DNA of 64,000 nucleotides from positions 1 through 64,000 of the forward strand of contig DVDX01000004.1 in the NCBI GenBank assembly GCA_015295985.1, given 5' to 3'. This document shows, piece after piece, positions 43,098-54,700 of the stretch. Position numbers and translations under genes: made by a program. Under the pieces are notes generated by a model, which searched no databases, had not been told where the DNA came from, and saw only the letters and a list, made by a program, of their open reading frames with translations. This stretch comes from Synechococcus sp. M44_DOE_062. GTDB lineage: Bacteria > Cyanobacteriota > Cyanobacteriia > Thermostichales > Thermostichaceae. Position 1 is the stretch's first letter, and every line of letters begins with the position of its first letter.

Positions 43098-43433
43098 CTA
43101 TTCCTCAAGCACGTAGGAAATGGCATTTTTGTTGACGCAGATAAACTCCGCATGGGCAACACGGCGGCCATTGATAAACATTTCTGAGTCAGTCATGGGC
43201 ACGAAAGTGCGTTCGTCGTTGAGCAAGCTGGAAACCCGTCGCTCGAACTCAGTTCCTTCCAGAAACACCTCGCCGCGAATGTCGGTGCCATCCAAGGTGC
43301 GAACACGGATGCGTCGCCGCTCCTCTCCAATGGCCTGGGCAGTTTCATAGGCTCCTCGTCGGGCTGCTTTCTTGATTGAGCGACCCGCGGTGCTCATGGC
43401 CTCTTGCAAATCATCCAACTGTTTGTCGCTCAT
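43098..43433 (-). CDS. Conserved-looking hypothetical protein
   Basis: A 111-residue soluble protein. A helical N-terminal 40 residues (QLDDLQEAMSTAGRSIKKAARRG) is followed by a beta-rich domain (RIRVRTLDGTDIRGEVFLEG, VSSLLNDERTFVPMTDSEMFINGRR, EFICVNKNAISYVLEE). The LLNDERxFVP pattern recalls small beta-barrel families such as DUF6812, but I cannot confirm that. It has an ATG start and the same codon use as the core genes. It is not obviously linked to the TnpB element upstream of its 3' end. Confidence 0.65.
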   Translation of the reverse strand: MSDKQLDDLQEAMSTAGRSIKKAARRGAYETAQAIGEERRRIRVRTLDGTDIRGEVFLEGTEFERRVSSLLNDERTFVPMTDSEMFINGRRVAHAEFICVNKNAISYVLEE

Positions 43434-43842
43434 GTGCCCACCCTAGAACTCAGCACGGGGCCGGAAAGCAGCCCAATCCTCTCCTGTGGAGTTAAGACTA
43501 ACACAACCGATCGCTCCACCTTACAAGCTGAGGCGCTAACTCTTGCAAAGCTATGCTCTGCACGTCTGTTGTGGGGCAAGACGAGCAACATCATCAAAAA
43601 AGATGATGAAAGGTGGTTTCTCTCCGCCAGAGCACGGACTATGTCCCAGATTCCCTGCTGATGAAGCCACTGACAGCTCAGGTGGTACTGCGTGTAGGTT
43701 AGGAAAGAAACCACGGCCCTACTCGTGCCAACGCCGAAGAGGGATGGGTGCAAGGCTACTTAGCTTTTCTTAGTGGGCCCCCGATGGAGGCTGCATGCAT
43801 CCTGGATCGATTGTCTGCTGCCGAAACCGCAAATGGGTTGTG
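43434..43842. other. Boundary region before the defence island
   Basis: About 410 bases without a convincing gene. On the minus strand a frame at 43430-43753 contains a stretch (VVSFLTYTQYHLSCQWLHQQ) that reads like protein rather than noise and might be a relic of an ORF or insertion sequence, but I cannot name a family. Base composition is more AT-rich around 43570-43620. Confidence 0.4.
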
Positions 43843-46696
43843 ATGCCCGCAGACACGGACGAGACGATTGTTCTCCGCCCCCTCACCGGCACCCCGGAGG
43901 ACGTGGTTTACCTTCACCGGGAACTGATGAATCTGGTGGGCGGTACTCTGCCGTTTGAGCGAGTCACGCCTGCATCCTTCCCGCTGCCCACAGCCGAGGA
44001 CGTTTCCGACGCCACAGGTGCTCGTCTGCTCTGGCAAGCTGCACGGCTTACGCTGCGCGAGGGGGCTACTCCGCTTCGCTCCCTGGGGCGCATTTCCATC
44101 CGGCCACGGACGTACCAATTTGTGCCTCTCCTGATGGCCCTGCGCCTGGATCCCGTGCGGCTGTTTATCGCCGACGACGTTGGCGTAGGCAAAACCATCG
44201 AAGCACTGCTGATAGCTAGGGAGCTTCTAGATCGGGGCGAAATCCGGCGCTTTTGTATCCTCTGCCCACCCTACCTGTGCGAACAATGGGCTAGGGAGCT
44301 GGCGGAAAAGTTCAACCTTGAAGCGACCATCATCCGTTCGGGAACCGTTGGGCAGCTTGAGCGTCAGACACCTGCCGGATGCAGCCTCTATGAACACTTC
44401 CCCGTCCAGGTGGCCAGCATTGATTTTGTGAAAACAGAGCGCAACCGCCATCAGTTTCTGCACTTCTGTCCTGAGCTGGTGATTGCTGACGAAGTGCATG
44501 GAGCGGCAGCAGCTAATTCCGGTAGAGCTCAGCAAGAGCGACATGAACTTCTCAAGTCAATTGCTCAAGACCCCAAGCGCCACCTGATCCTGCTGACGGC
44601 AACTCCCCACAGTGGTATCGAAGACGCCTTTCGTTCCTTGCTGGAACTGCTGCGACCTGAGTTTGAAACCTGGGATCCCCAGGCGCTCGAGGAGGCCCAG
44701 CGGATTGAACTGGCTCGTCACTTCGTCCAGCGCACGCGGCGGGACATCGAGCGGATGTGGGAGGAAACTCCTTGTTTCCCGATACGGAAGGCCACCGACG
44801 AAACCTACACCCTTTCCGAGCAGCAGCGGGAGCTGTTCGAGCGCACCTATGCGTTTTGCTCGGAAATCGTGCGTACCGGCGAAGCATTTGGAAAGGCGTC
44901 GGCGGCGGGTGCGTTACTGGGGCGCTTTGGCGCTCTTGCGCTGCGTTATGTCCAGCCCAGCAGCAGCCCTGGTAGCATTGGCCCCTCGGGCCGGAGTACC
45001 GCTGGCCGAAGAGGAGACAGAGGAATTTGGGCATCTGGTGTTCGAGTCGGCAGAAGGGCGCACCGACGACGAATCGCCCACTTTGGCTCTCGAGGCCACC
45101 GGCGCAACTCCGCAAGAACAAGAAGCAGACCGCCGCCAACTGGGCGAACTCACTCAATTGGCCAACAAACTCCACGGCACGGACGACGACACCAAGCTTC
45201 AGCGGGCCATCAAGATTGTGCGGGATCTGCTAAAGGAAGACTTCCATCCCATCCTGTGGTGCCGGTATGTTGCTACGGCGGAGTACCTTGCAGAGCACCT
45301 GCGCCAGTCGTTGGGAACCACAGCCCAAGTGGTGTGGGTCACCGGTCGCATGGGCGACGATGAGCGGGAAGCGAAAATTGCCGAAATCGAACCTGGCCGT
45401 CCTCGGGTGCTTGTGGCAACGGACTGCCTCTCGGAAGGGGTGAACCTGCAGGAGAAGTTTACGGCTGTTGTTCACTACGACCTGCCGTGGAATCCCAATC
45501 GGCTAGAGCAGCGGGAGGGCCGAGTGGATCGCTATGGCCAAAAGGCCAGGCGGGTTAGGGTCATCCGGTTTTTTGGGCGCGACAACCCCATAGACGGCGT
45601 GGTGCTTGAGGTGCTGCTCGACAAAGCACGGGAGATCCACCGCACCCTGGGCACCCATGTGCCTGTGCCGGAAGCCAGCGAGAGCGTCACACAGGCCGTT
45701 CTCGAAGCCCTCTTCCTGCGCAAGAGACACGGGTCTGCCGAACGCCAGCTTGTGCTGGATCTTGGCGTGCCAGAAGTGGATGAGTTTCATCGGCAGTGGC
45801 AACAGTACGCCGAGCGCGAGCAGATCAACCGCACCCGGTTTGCCCAGCGGGCGCTCAAGCCCGAAGAAGTGCAGCGAGAAGTCGAGGCCACCGATGCTGT
45901 GCTAGGGGATCCCACGGCTGTGCGCGAATTTCTCTTGGCGGCAGCAGAGCGCATTGGTCTGCTTGTTGCCCCGGACAACCGAACGGGTGTCTTTCGGGTG
46001 AGCGTCACTCCAGAGGCAACCAGAACCCTGCCTGAACTGGTCAAGCTGGCCCTGCCCTCCCCCAAGGACGGGCGGTGGCTCATTAGCTTCGACTCGCCCA
46101 CACCTGAAGGGGCGGAATACATTGGCCGAAACCACCGCTTCGTGGCTGCGCTGGCCCGCTACCTCTTTGAGGCAGCCTTGAGCGACTCCAGCCCCAATAG
46201 CAGGGTGGTCTCCCGCTGCGGCGTCCTGCGCACCCGTGCCGTAACCAAACTCACGACCATCCTGCTGCTGCGTGTGCGCTACCTGGTCGAGCAACCTGCC
46301 GCCCGATCCCTTTTATCGGAAGAAGTCCTGGTGCTCGCCTATGTTGGCCTAGGAGGCAGCAATCCCCAGTGGCTGGAGACCGGCGATGCCCTGCGGCTGC
46401 TGGCAGAAGCCCAGCCGGAGGACAACCCCCCTCTGGCTGAGAAGCGGGAGCTGATCCAACAGGTGCTCGACAACCTTGGTAGCTGGCACAGGGATCCCCC
46501 CGCAGCCTGGGGCACAGGGCACCTGCTGCAACAAGCCATCCGGGATCAAGTTATCCGCCGCGCGGACGAACTGACCGCTGCTCACAAACGCATCCGCCAG
46601 GCAGTGGCACTGCGGGTGCGGGGGCTTGAGGTCAAGCCGCAATTTCCGCCGGATCTTCTGGGACTCCTTGTCTTGCAGCCTATGGTGTCGCGATGA
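43843..46696 (+). pseudogene. SNF2-type helicase (DrmD-like), frameshifted
   Basis: About 951 codons in two frames. The first (to about 44,890) holds an N-terminal domain, the ATP loop DDVGVGKTIEA, the motif II box VIADEVHGA and LTATPHSG. The second holds RRRRVRYWGALALLRC, motifs V and VI (ATDCLSEGVNLQEK, QREGRVDRYGQ) and a long C-terminal region. One extra base in GGAAAGGCG (about 44890-44897) restores continuity if removed. The sequence resembles the SNF2 helicase DrmD of class 1 DISARM and related systems. The 3' end overlaps the methyltransferase start by ATGA. No other stops interrupt the gene, so the lesion is recent, or it is an error or a recoding site. Confidence 0.8.
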
Positions 46697-49600
46697 GCCA
46701 GTTCCCTGCTGTACGCCTTGAAGGGGGGCTTTTGGGCCCCGATACGCTGGAAAAGCTCCTTGCCGGTGGGCTTACTGGGCAGAAGCCAAAAGACTTTGGG
46801 CTGGACAACCGGCGCAGCTTGACGGACGAGATTGCCAGTGTCTTTGCCGATGCCCGCGCCCAGTGGGAGGTCTTCCGGCGTCGCCTAGAGCGTCTGCCGG
46901 AGAGCGACTTGGCCACCTCGGTTACTCGCGATAGCTGGTTAATCCCGTTTCTGAGCCTGCTGGGCTATGAGCTGCGCTACAACGCCCGCGCTTACGAAAT
47001 AGACGGTGCCACGTTTGCCATTTCGCATCGAGCTGGAGAGGCGGAGGATGCGCCGCCAGTCCACATTGTCGGGGCCCGGCAGGAGCTGGGGCGTCTGGCT
47101 CCCAGCGGTCGACCTAGGCTTTCGCCCCATTCGCTGGTGCAGGAGTATCTCAACCGCAGCGATCACCTCTGGGGCATTGTAAGCAACGGCCTGAGGCTGC
47201 GCCTTTTGCGAGATTGCACCTTCGTGCGCCGCCAAGCCTACATCGAGTTTGACTTGCAGCAAATCCTGGAGGAGCAGCGCTTTAACGACTTTGCCATCCT
47301 CTACCGGCTGCTGCACCGCAGTCGCCTGCCGCACAGGGCTGAAGATGCCCCAACTTGCCTGCTGGAGCAGTACTACCGGGACGCCTTGGAACAGGGGGGG
47401 CGGGTACGGGATCGGCTGCGGGATGGTGTGGAGCAATGTCTGAAGCGCTTGGCCAACGGCTTTCTGGAGCACTCCAACAACACTGACCTACGGAGGCGGC
47501 TTGACCCAAAGGCCGGCAGCCCAGAGCCCCTCACCCCAGAGGAGTTCTATCGGCAACTGTTGCGCTTGGTCTATCGCTTTCTGTTTTTGCTGGTCTCGGA
47601 GGAGCGGGGGCTGATTAGCGACAATCCTCTCTACCGGGATCACTACAGCGTGACGCGGCTGCGGCGGCTTTTGGATCGGCATGGTGCCTACACCGAGCAT
47701 GAGGATCTGTGGTGCAGCTTGCGGGTGCTGTGGAGGGTGTTCTCGAAGGAAGAGCTGGCCAACCTGTTGAAGGTCTCTCCCCTTAATGGCGAGCTTTTTG
47801 CTCCCCTCGATCTAGACAGCTACAGCCTCAGCAATCGGGCTCTGCTGGAGGCCTTTTGGCATCTATCCTACTATCGAGAAGATGCTTCCGCCCCACCTCG
47901 GCGCGTAAACTATGCGGCGCTGGATGTGGAGGAACTGGGCTCGGTCTATGAAAGCCTGCTCGAATACCACCCTCAGATTGACACCTCGGGAAGGATCCCC
48001 CGCTTTGAGTTGGCCTTCGGGTCGGAGCGCAAGAGCACCGGCTCCTACTACACCCCGCCGGAGCTGGTGGCAGAACTCATCCGTTCGGCGTTGGAGCCGG
48101 TTCTAGCAGAGCGGCTGGCCGAGGCTAAGCGAAGGGCGGATCCTGAACAGGCCCTGCTCTCCCTCCGCGTCCTTGACCCTGCCTGCGGATCGGGACACTT
48201 TCTTTCTGCTGGCTGCTGCCCGACGGCTGGGCAAAGAGCTAGCCAAAATCCGCACCGGCGAAGAGGAACCTGCTCCTGAGCACGTGCGCGAGGCCATCCG
48301 GGATGTGGTGGCCCACTGTCTTTATGGCGTGGACAAAAACCCCTTGGCCGTGGAGCTCTGCCGTGTGGCCCTCTGGCTGGAGGCCCACTGTGCCGGCAAG
48401 CCTCTGACCTTTTTGGATCACCGCATCAAGTGCGGCGACTCGCTGGTGGGGGTGGTGGATCTCAAGGTTTTGGAAAGGGGCATCCCTGATGAAGCCTTCG
48501 ATCCCGTAAGCGCCGACTCTAGGGAGGCTGCCCGCTCTCTGAAGAGGCGAAATCGCACAGAGTGCCAAAATTTGCAGACGGGGCAGCTTTCCCTTCCTCT
48601 TGGCACTGAGCAGGTGGTGGCCGAGCTGAGCCAAGAGCGACAGAAGCTAGAAGCCATTCGAGACGATTCCCCGGCAGATGTGCGCCGCAAACAGGATCTC
48701 TATAGCCGCTACTGCCAAAACCGGGAACACCAAAGGCTGGTGGAAGCCTGCAACCTGTGGACGGCAGCCTTTTTCCAGCTCCTGACCTCTGACTTCTCCA
48801 GAGCCATTACCACCAAGGTGGTGGTTGATCGGCTGGAGGATAGAACCCACCCCCAGGCCCTCGCCACCGCCGCAGCCCTAGCCCTAGAGCATCGCTTTTT
48901 CCACTGGCCACTGGAGTTTCCCGAAACCTTTGAGCAGGGCGGTTTCGACGTGGTGCTCTCCAATCCGCCGTGGGAAATGATACAGCATGACCCAGAAGAA
49001 TTTTTCACCACTCGCGAGCCAACAATTGCTGCTGCTCCTAACATGGCCAAAAGAAGAAAATTGATTGAGAGCCTGCGTAGTAAAAATCCATCTTTATACG
49101 ACGAATTTTTGAATCAACAGCGCATTAATGACTGTTACAAAAACTTTGTTCATGTTTCAGGTAGATTTGCACGCACTGGCAGGGGCAGGATGAATACTGC
49201 CTACGTTTTTGCTGAACTTAGCTTAATGCTCATTGCAAAATCAGGCAGAGTAGGTTTGGTAGTACCAACGGGACTCATGACTGACTCTTTTGCCCAAGAA
49301 TTTTCTTCCAGTGTCATTGAGAACAACCAGCTTGTCAGTCTGTTTGATTTTGAGAACCGCCAGGCTCTCTTTCCAGGTGTGCATCGCAGCTACAAATTCT
49401 GCCTCCTCACCCTGGCAGGGTCATGGCAACCGACGCCAGCCGGCGTGCGCGAAGCGGCGCCGATGGTCTTCGCCTTCTTTGCCACCCATGCCAATCACCT
49501 GCGCGACCCGCGTCGCGTTTTCACCCTCACAGCGGACGACATTGCCCGCATCAACCCCAACACCCGCACCCTGCCGGTCTTCCGCACCCGGCAAGACGCC

Positions 49601-50839
49601 GACCTGACCCGGGCCATCCATGACCGCGTGCCAGTGCTAGCCAATAAAGAGGAAACTGAGAATCCTTGGGGAATCAAGTTCAAATTGATGTTCATGATGA
49701 ACACTGACTCGCACCTCTTCCGCACACGGGCAGAATTGGAGCAGCAGGGGTATCGGTTGGTGGGGAATGTGTTTGTCAGGGGTGAGCCATCCACCGCAAC
49801 GCACTACCTCCCGCTCTACGAAGCCAAAATGATCTGGCACTACGACCACCGCTACGGCACGTATGAAGGCGTGGATTCGCGTTCCAGCACCCAACTGCCC
49901 ACCCCCGACGAGCGCCAGCATGCCGATCCGCACTTCGTCGTTCTGCCCTGGTACTGGGTGCCCGCTGAAGAAGTAATGAAGCGCCTGGGCGACTGGCAGC
50001 GGGGATGGCTGCTTGGCTTCCGCGATGTGGCACGTTCTACCGACGAGCGCACCGCTATCTTCAGCCTGCTGCCCAGAGTCGGGGCAGGACACAAAGTGCC
50101 CCTCATCTTTTCCGAATCCCGATCCTCTGTGCTTATCACAGTATGGTTGGCAAATTTCAGCAGCCTGGTCTTGGATTTTGTCACTCGTCAGAAAATTGGC
50201 GGCACCTCGCTTGGGTTCTTCATTCTACGCCAACTTCCCGTCCTGCCGCCTGTGGCCTACACCCCCGAAGACCTGCGCTTTATCGTCCCGCGCGTACTGG
50301 AACTGACCTGCACCGCCTGGGATCTCAAGCCCTTCGCCGACGATGTGTGGAACGAAGCTGATGACGGGTTGCGGGCAGCCATCCATGCTGCATGGGATGC
50401 GAACTGTATCGCTACCGGCGGGCATGAAGGGCGCCTGCCATCCTGGATCAGCGCTTACCCGGAGATCGAAACCAACCCGCAGAAAGGCATCCCCTTTCCG
50501 CCCTTCCGCTGGGACGAAGACCGCCGCGCGGTGCTGCGCGCCGAACTCGATGCGTACTACGCCTGCCTCTATGGCCTGACCCGCAAGCAACTGCGCTACA
50601 TCCTCGACCCGGCGGATTTGACCGAACGCGAGCTTGCCGACATCCTCGACCCGTGGGAAGAGGTGCGCGACCTGCTCGACCCGGCGGGGTATGCTGCCCG
50701 CGTTGCCGCCAGCACCTTCCCCGGCGAAACCTTTCGCGTGCTGAAGGAGAAGGAAATTCGGCAATTTGGTGAGTACCGCACGCGGCGGCTGGTACTGGAG
50801 GCGTGGGAGAAGCTGGCGCATCACTCAATAAAAGCTTAG
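46693..50839 (+). pseudogene. Gamma-class N6-adenine DNA methyltransferase (DrmMI-like), frameshifted
   Basis: About 1,382 codons. The first frame (46693 to about 48,200) has a 450-residue N-terminal domain and ends at SAM motif I (LDPACGSGHFL). The second carries the rest, including catalytic motif IV SNPPWEMIQ, then a target-recognition region and a C-terminal domain. The break is a duplicated CTTT at 48198-48205; removing one copy gives HFLLAAARRLG. The domain layout matches large methylases of DISARM (DrmMI) and, more distantly, PglX. From about 49,000 the base composition changes. 49,010-49,340 is AT-rich and GGATCC sites vanish until about 51,870, indicating a foreign 3' half. It is cotranscribed with the helicase. 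Confidence 0.8.
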
Positions 50840-50882
50840 AATACACATAGATCTGCATTTCTATACACACAAGGCGCTCCTC

Positions 50883-51086
50883 ATGCGCACCAACATCGTC
50901 CTGGATGACGACCTGATCGAGCGTGCCCGCCAGGTAACCGGCCTCAAGACCAAGCGCGAGGTGATTCACGAAGCGCTGCGTGTCCTGATTCGCCTACACG
51001 AGCAAGCTGAGATCCGCAACTTACGCGGCAAGTTGAAATGGGAGGGCAATTTGCAGCAGCAACGCCTGTCGCGCCTGCAGGACTGA
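50883..51086 (+). CDS. vapB: VapB-type antitoxin
   Basis: A 67-residue protein starting MRTNIVLDDDLIERARQVTG, the ribbon-helix-helix pattern of VapB antitoxins that pair with PIN toxins (LKTKREVIHEALRVLI is the second helix). The basic C-terminal part (NLRGKLKWEGNL) normally wraps the toxin. It would bind its own promoter as well as VapC. The stop is two bases before the vapC start. It lies 43 bases after the methyltransferase stop and has the same foreign-looking composition. Confidence 0.88.
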   Translation: MRTNIVLDDDLIERARQVTGLKTKREVIHEALRVLIRLHEQAEIRNLRGKLKWEGNLQQQRLSRLQD

Positions 51087-51088
51087 GG

Positions 51089-51484
<396 letters not shown>

Positions 51485-51516
51485 GGCGGAGGTGGCCTTC
51501 TGCAGACCAGCTTTCT

Positions 51517-51555
51517 CCTGACATACCCCCTGCCTAAAGGCAAGGGATTCTGGTT
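51517..51555 (+). mobile_element. Fragment of a HEARO/IS605-type end
   Basis: TGACATACCCCCTGCCTAAA followed by GGCAAGGGATTCTGGTTCC matches the first 40 bases of the IsrB-associated omegaRNA copies (read in the forward direction here). The match stops there, so only the element's edge is left. It abuts a copy of the methyltransferase 3' end. Confidence 0.6.
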
Positions 51556-51571
51556 CCTGCGTTCGGAGAAC

Positions 51572-51620
51572 GCTGCAGCCGTCGGCGGGTACTGGAGGTG
51601 TGGGGGAAGCCGGCGCATCG
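51572..51620 (+). pseudogene. Second, truncated copy of the methyltransferase 3' end
   Basis: CGTCGGCGGGTACTGGAGGT and the next 25 bases encode RRRVLEVWGKPAHR. They align with the C terminus of the upstream methyltransferase (RRLVLEAWEKLAHH, near 50781-50826) with only a few differences. It appears to be what remains of the original gene end after a new 3' part and VapBC were inserted. Confidence 0.6.
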
Positions 51621-51752
51621 CCGATCCCACTTCAGAGATATCTTTTTGCCGTTCAGCGGGCCGTAGATCTTGGTGGGTGCGGTTTCAAACACCACTTGCG
51701 GCATCTTCAAGCTAGGCTTGAGCTAACCAAGCGGGCCTTAAGGGCAGATCCG

Positions 51753-54700
51753 ATGTCCACCATCTTTGATCTCCACGCCACTGTTCTGGACGACTATCGC
51801 GATTTTGCCCGCTCCTTTTTTCTCATTGCCGACCAACGGGCGCAAGCCTTTGTGAATCAAGCTCTAGAGGAAGGGATCCACCTCTGGCCAGAGCCTCTCA
51901 TCCAGCTAAGCCCTGCTTATGTACCCGGCCCAACCGTAGACGAGCTGGCCGAGGCTGGGCGCATTGCCCAAGCAACAGCCCGCATTTTCCGCTTTGAAGA
52001 TGGCAGGCCCTTTCGCCTCTACCGCCACCAGGAGGAGGCCATCGCCAAAGCCTTGGCAGGGGAAAGCTTTGTGGTTACCAGCGGCACCGGCTCCGGCAAA
52101 AGCCTTTGCTACTTCCTGCCCATTCTCGACAACTGGATCCGCCAGGGGGGATCCCGTCATCAGGTGGTGGCTATTGTGGTCTACCCCATGAATGCCTTGG
52201 TGAACTCTCAATACCAGTCTTTGCAAGCCCTGTGCGAGCGGTACGAGCGCAACTACCATCGCCCTTTTCCGGTGCGCTTTCCAGATACACCGGGGAAACT
52301 TCGGAAAGCGAACGAGACCAGCTACGGCGGGATCCACCTCAGATCCTGCTCACCAACTACGTGATGGCAGAACTCCTCCTGGTTCGCCCTGAAGATCAGC
52401 GGTTTTTGGCTCCCGAGATGGGCGGGCTGCGCTTTCTGGTCTTCGACGAGCTGCACACCTACCGGGGTCGGCAAGGGGCGGATGTGGCCATGCTGGTTCG
52501 CCGCCTGAAAGGACGCTGTGGGGCCAAGAACCTGGTTCACATCGGCACCAGCGCCACCATGATCTCCCGACCGGAAGCCGACGCCCAGGAGCGCCGCCAG
52601 ACGGTAGCCGCCTTTGCCAGCCGCTTCTTCGGCCATTCCTTCGGGCCGGAGCACATCATTGAGGAAACCCTGGCCCCCCTCACCGAGGGCGGCCCACCCA
52701 CGGTGGCAGAGCTCAAAAGCGCCCTGGACTTGCCTTGCCCCGAAAACCTGGCCGATCTGCGCCGCCATCCCCTGATGCGCTGGCTGGAGCATGAGCTGGG
52801 CCTGGAGCAAAGTCCCGATGGCAGCTTCAGGCGCCGCGTGCCCAGGGAGCTTTCCAAGGTAGCCGCCCAACTGGCCGAGGTGGCCGCCAGGGATCCCGAA
52901 ACCTGCGCCCAATCCCTGCGCCAGTTTCTGGCCCATGCCAGCAGCCTCAAAGAGGGCAGCACCCGGGGAGTTGCCTTTAAGCTGCACCAGTTTATCTCCC
53001 AGGGCCGCACCCTGTACGCCACCTTGGAGAGCCGGGAAAAGCGGCAATTTTCCCTGGAAGGGCAAATGCCAGCTGGGGAAGGAAAGCTGTTTTTCCCCGT
53101 CAAGTTCTGCCGCCAGTGCGGGCACGACTACTACCATGTCCTGAAGGCAAGGGGGCAGTTTTTGCCCCATCCCATCGAAGAAGAGATGGAGGAGGCTGAA
53201 GACCAGCAAGCCGGCTACCTGAGCCTGGATCCCGTTGAAAACGAGTGGTCGCCAGAGCAGATCCCTGAAGATTGGTACACCCCTGAGGGCAGGCTCAAGT
53301 GGAAAAGCCGCGTCCCCCAAGCATTCTGGGTGCGCCCCGACGGATCCTTTTCCGAGCAACCCCAGGCGGAGGCCCAGAAGATGTGGTGGCAGCCCCAGCC
53401 TTTTTCCCTCTGCTTGGCTTGCGGCGAGTACTACACCGCCCGCGAGCGGGAGTTTGTCAAGCTGGCTTCCCTCTCCAGCGAAGGCCGCTCCAGCGCCACC
53501 ACCACCCTTGCCACCTCTCTGTTGCGCCATACGGCCCAGACGCAAGCGGCTCGCGACAAGCTTCTGACTTTTACTGACAATCGCCAAGATGCCTCGCTAC
53601 AAGCCGGCCACTTCAACGACTTTGTCCATGTGGCCCTCCTGCGGGCCTCGCTGTATGCCGCCCTGCAGCCGAAAAAAGAGTTGGGCTTCGCTGAAGTGGC
53701 CCGAGAAGTGGTGCGGGCCTCAGGTCTTAGCCTTGCTGACATTGCCCAGAACCCCTCCTTGGATCCCCAGTCTTCCCTTGCTCAGGACGTTTGGCAGACC
53801 TTTACAGACCTGACAGAATACCGTCTCTACGAAGATCTGCGGCGCGGCTGGCGGGTCACCCATCCCAACCTGGAACAGGTGGGGCTGCTGAAAATCGAAT
53901 ACCGCGGGCTCAAGGAGCTTTGCCAAAGCCCTGCCCTGGCTTCCCTTCACCCTTGGTTTGGCCAAGCAACCGTTGGCGAGCGAGAGGGCCTGCTGCGGGC
54001 CGTATTGGATCAGTTTCGGCGGAAATTGGCCATCGATGTCCGTCTGCTCGAGAAAGAACCCCAGAGAACGCTGCGCCGGCGGGCCGAGCAACATCTCAAC
54101 GAGTTTTGGGGCCTAGAGGAGCATGACGAGCTGCGGACGGCTAGCTGCTTTGTTCGCCAGAGCCAGTCCCGGCAGGACTCGCAAGTTCATAGCTTGGGCC
54201 CCCGCAGCGCTATTGGGCGCTTTCTCATCAAGTATCTCGAGCTGACCAGAGAAGCTTACGACGAGCTTCTGGGATCCCTTCTCTCTTTTCCCTTCTCTCT
54301 TTGCTGGTCGGCTATGGCCTGTTGAGATCTCACCAGAGAAATGGCCAAGAAGCCCATCAACTGGATGCCGGATGTCTCCTCTGGTGCTTGGGAGATGAAT
54401 CTGCCCCCCTTGCGGATCCCTTGTATTCCCGCCGTGCCCAGCAGGAGGGCTACGCTGCCCCCCCCGCTCTGTCAACTCCTTCTTCCAACGCCTGTATCGA
54501 ACTGGAGCAGTAGGGCTGGGATCCCTGGAGGCCAGGGAGCACACTGCCCAAGTGGTTCGGCCAGGAGAGCGGGAGCAGCGAGAAAGGCGCTTTCGCGGGG
54601 AGGATCAAGCTCGACCCCTTCCTTACTTGGTGTGCTCGCCAACCCTGGAGTTGGGGGTCGATATTGCCGATTTGGATCTGGTACATCTGCGCAACGTCCC

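Noticed and set aside
44885-44910. Programmed frameshifting in the SNF2 helicase
   Set aside because: No convincing slippery heptamer followed by a clear stem was seen, and the gene lies next to other simple indels; a mutation is the simpler explanation.
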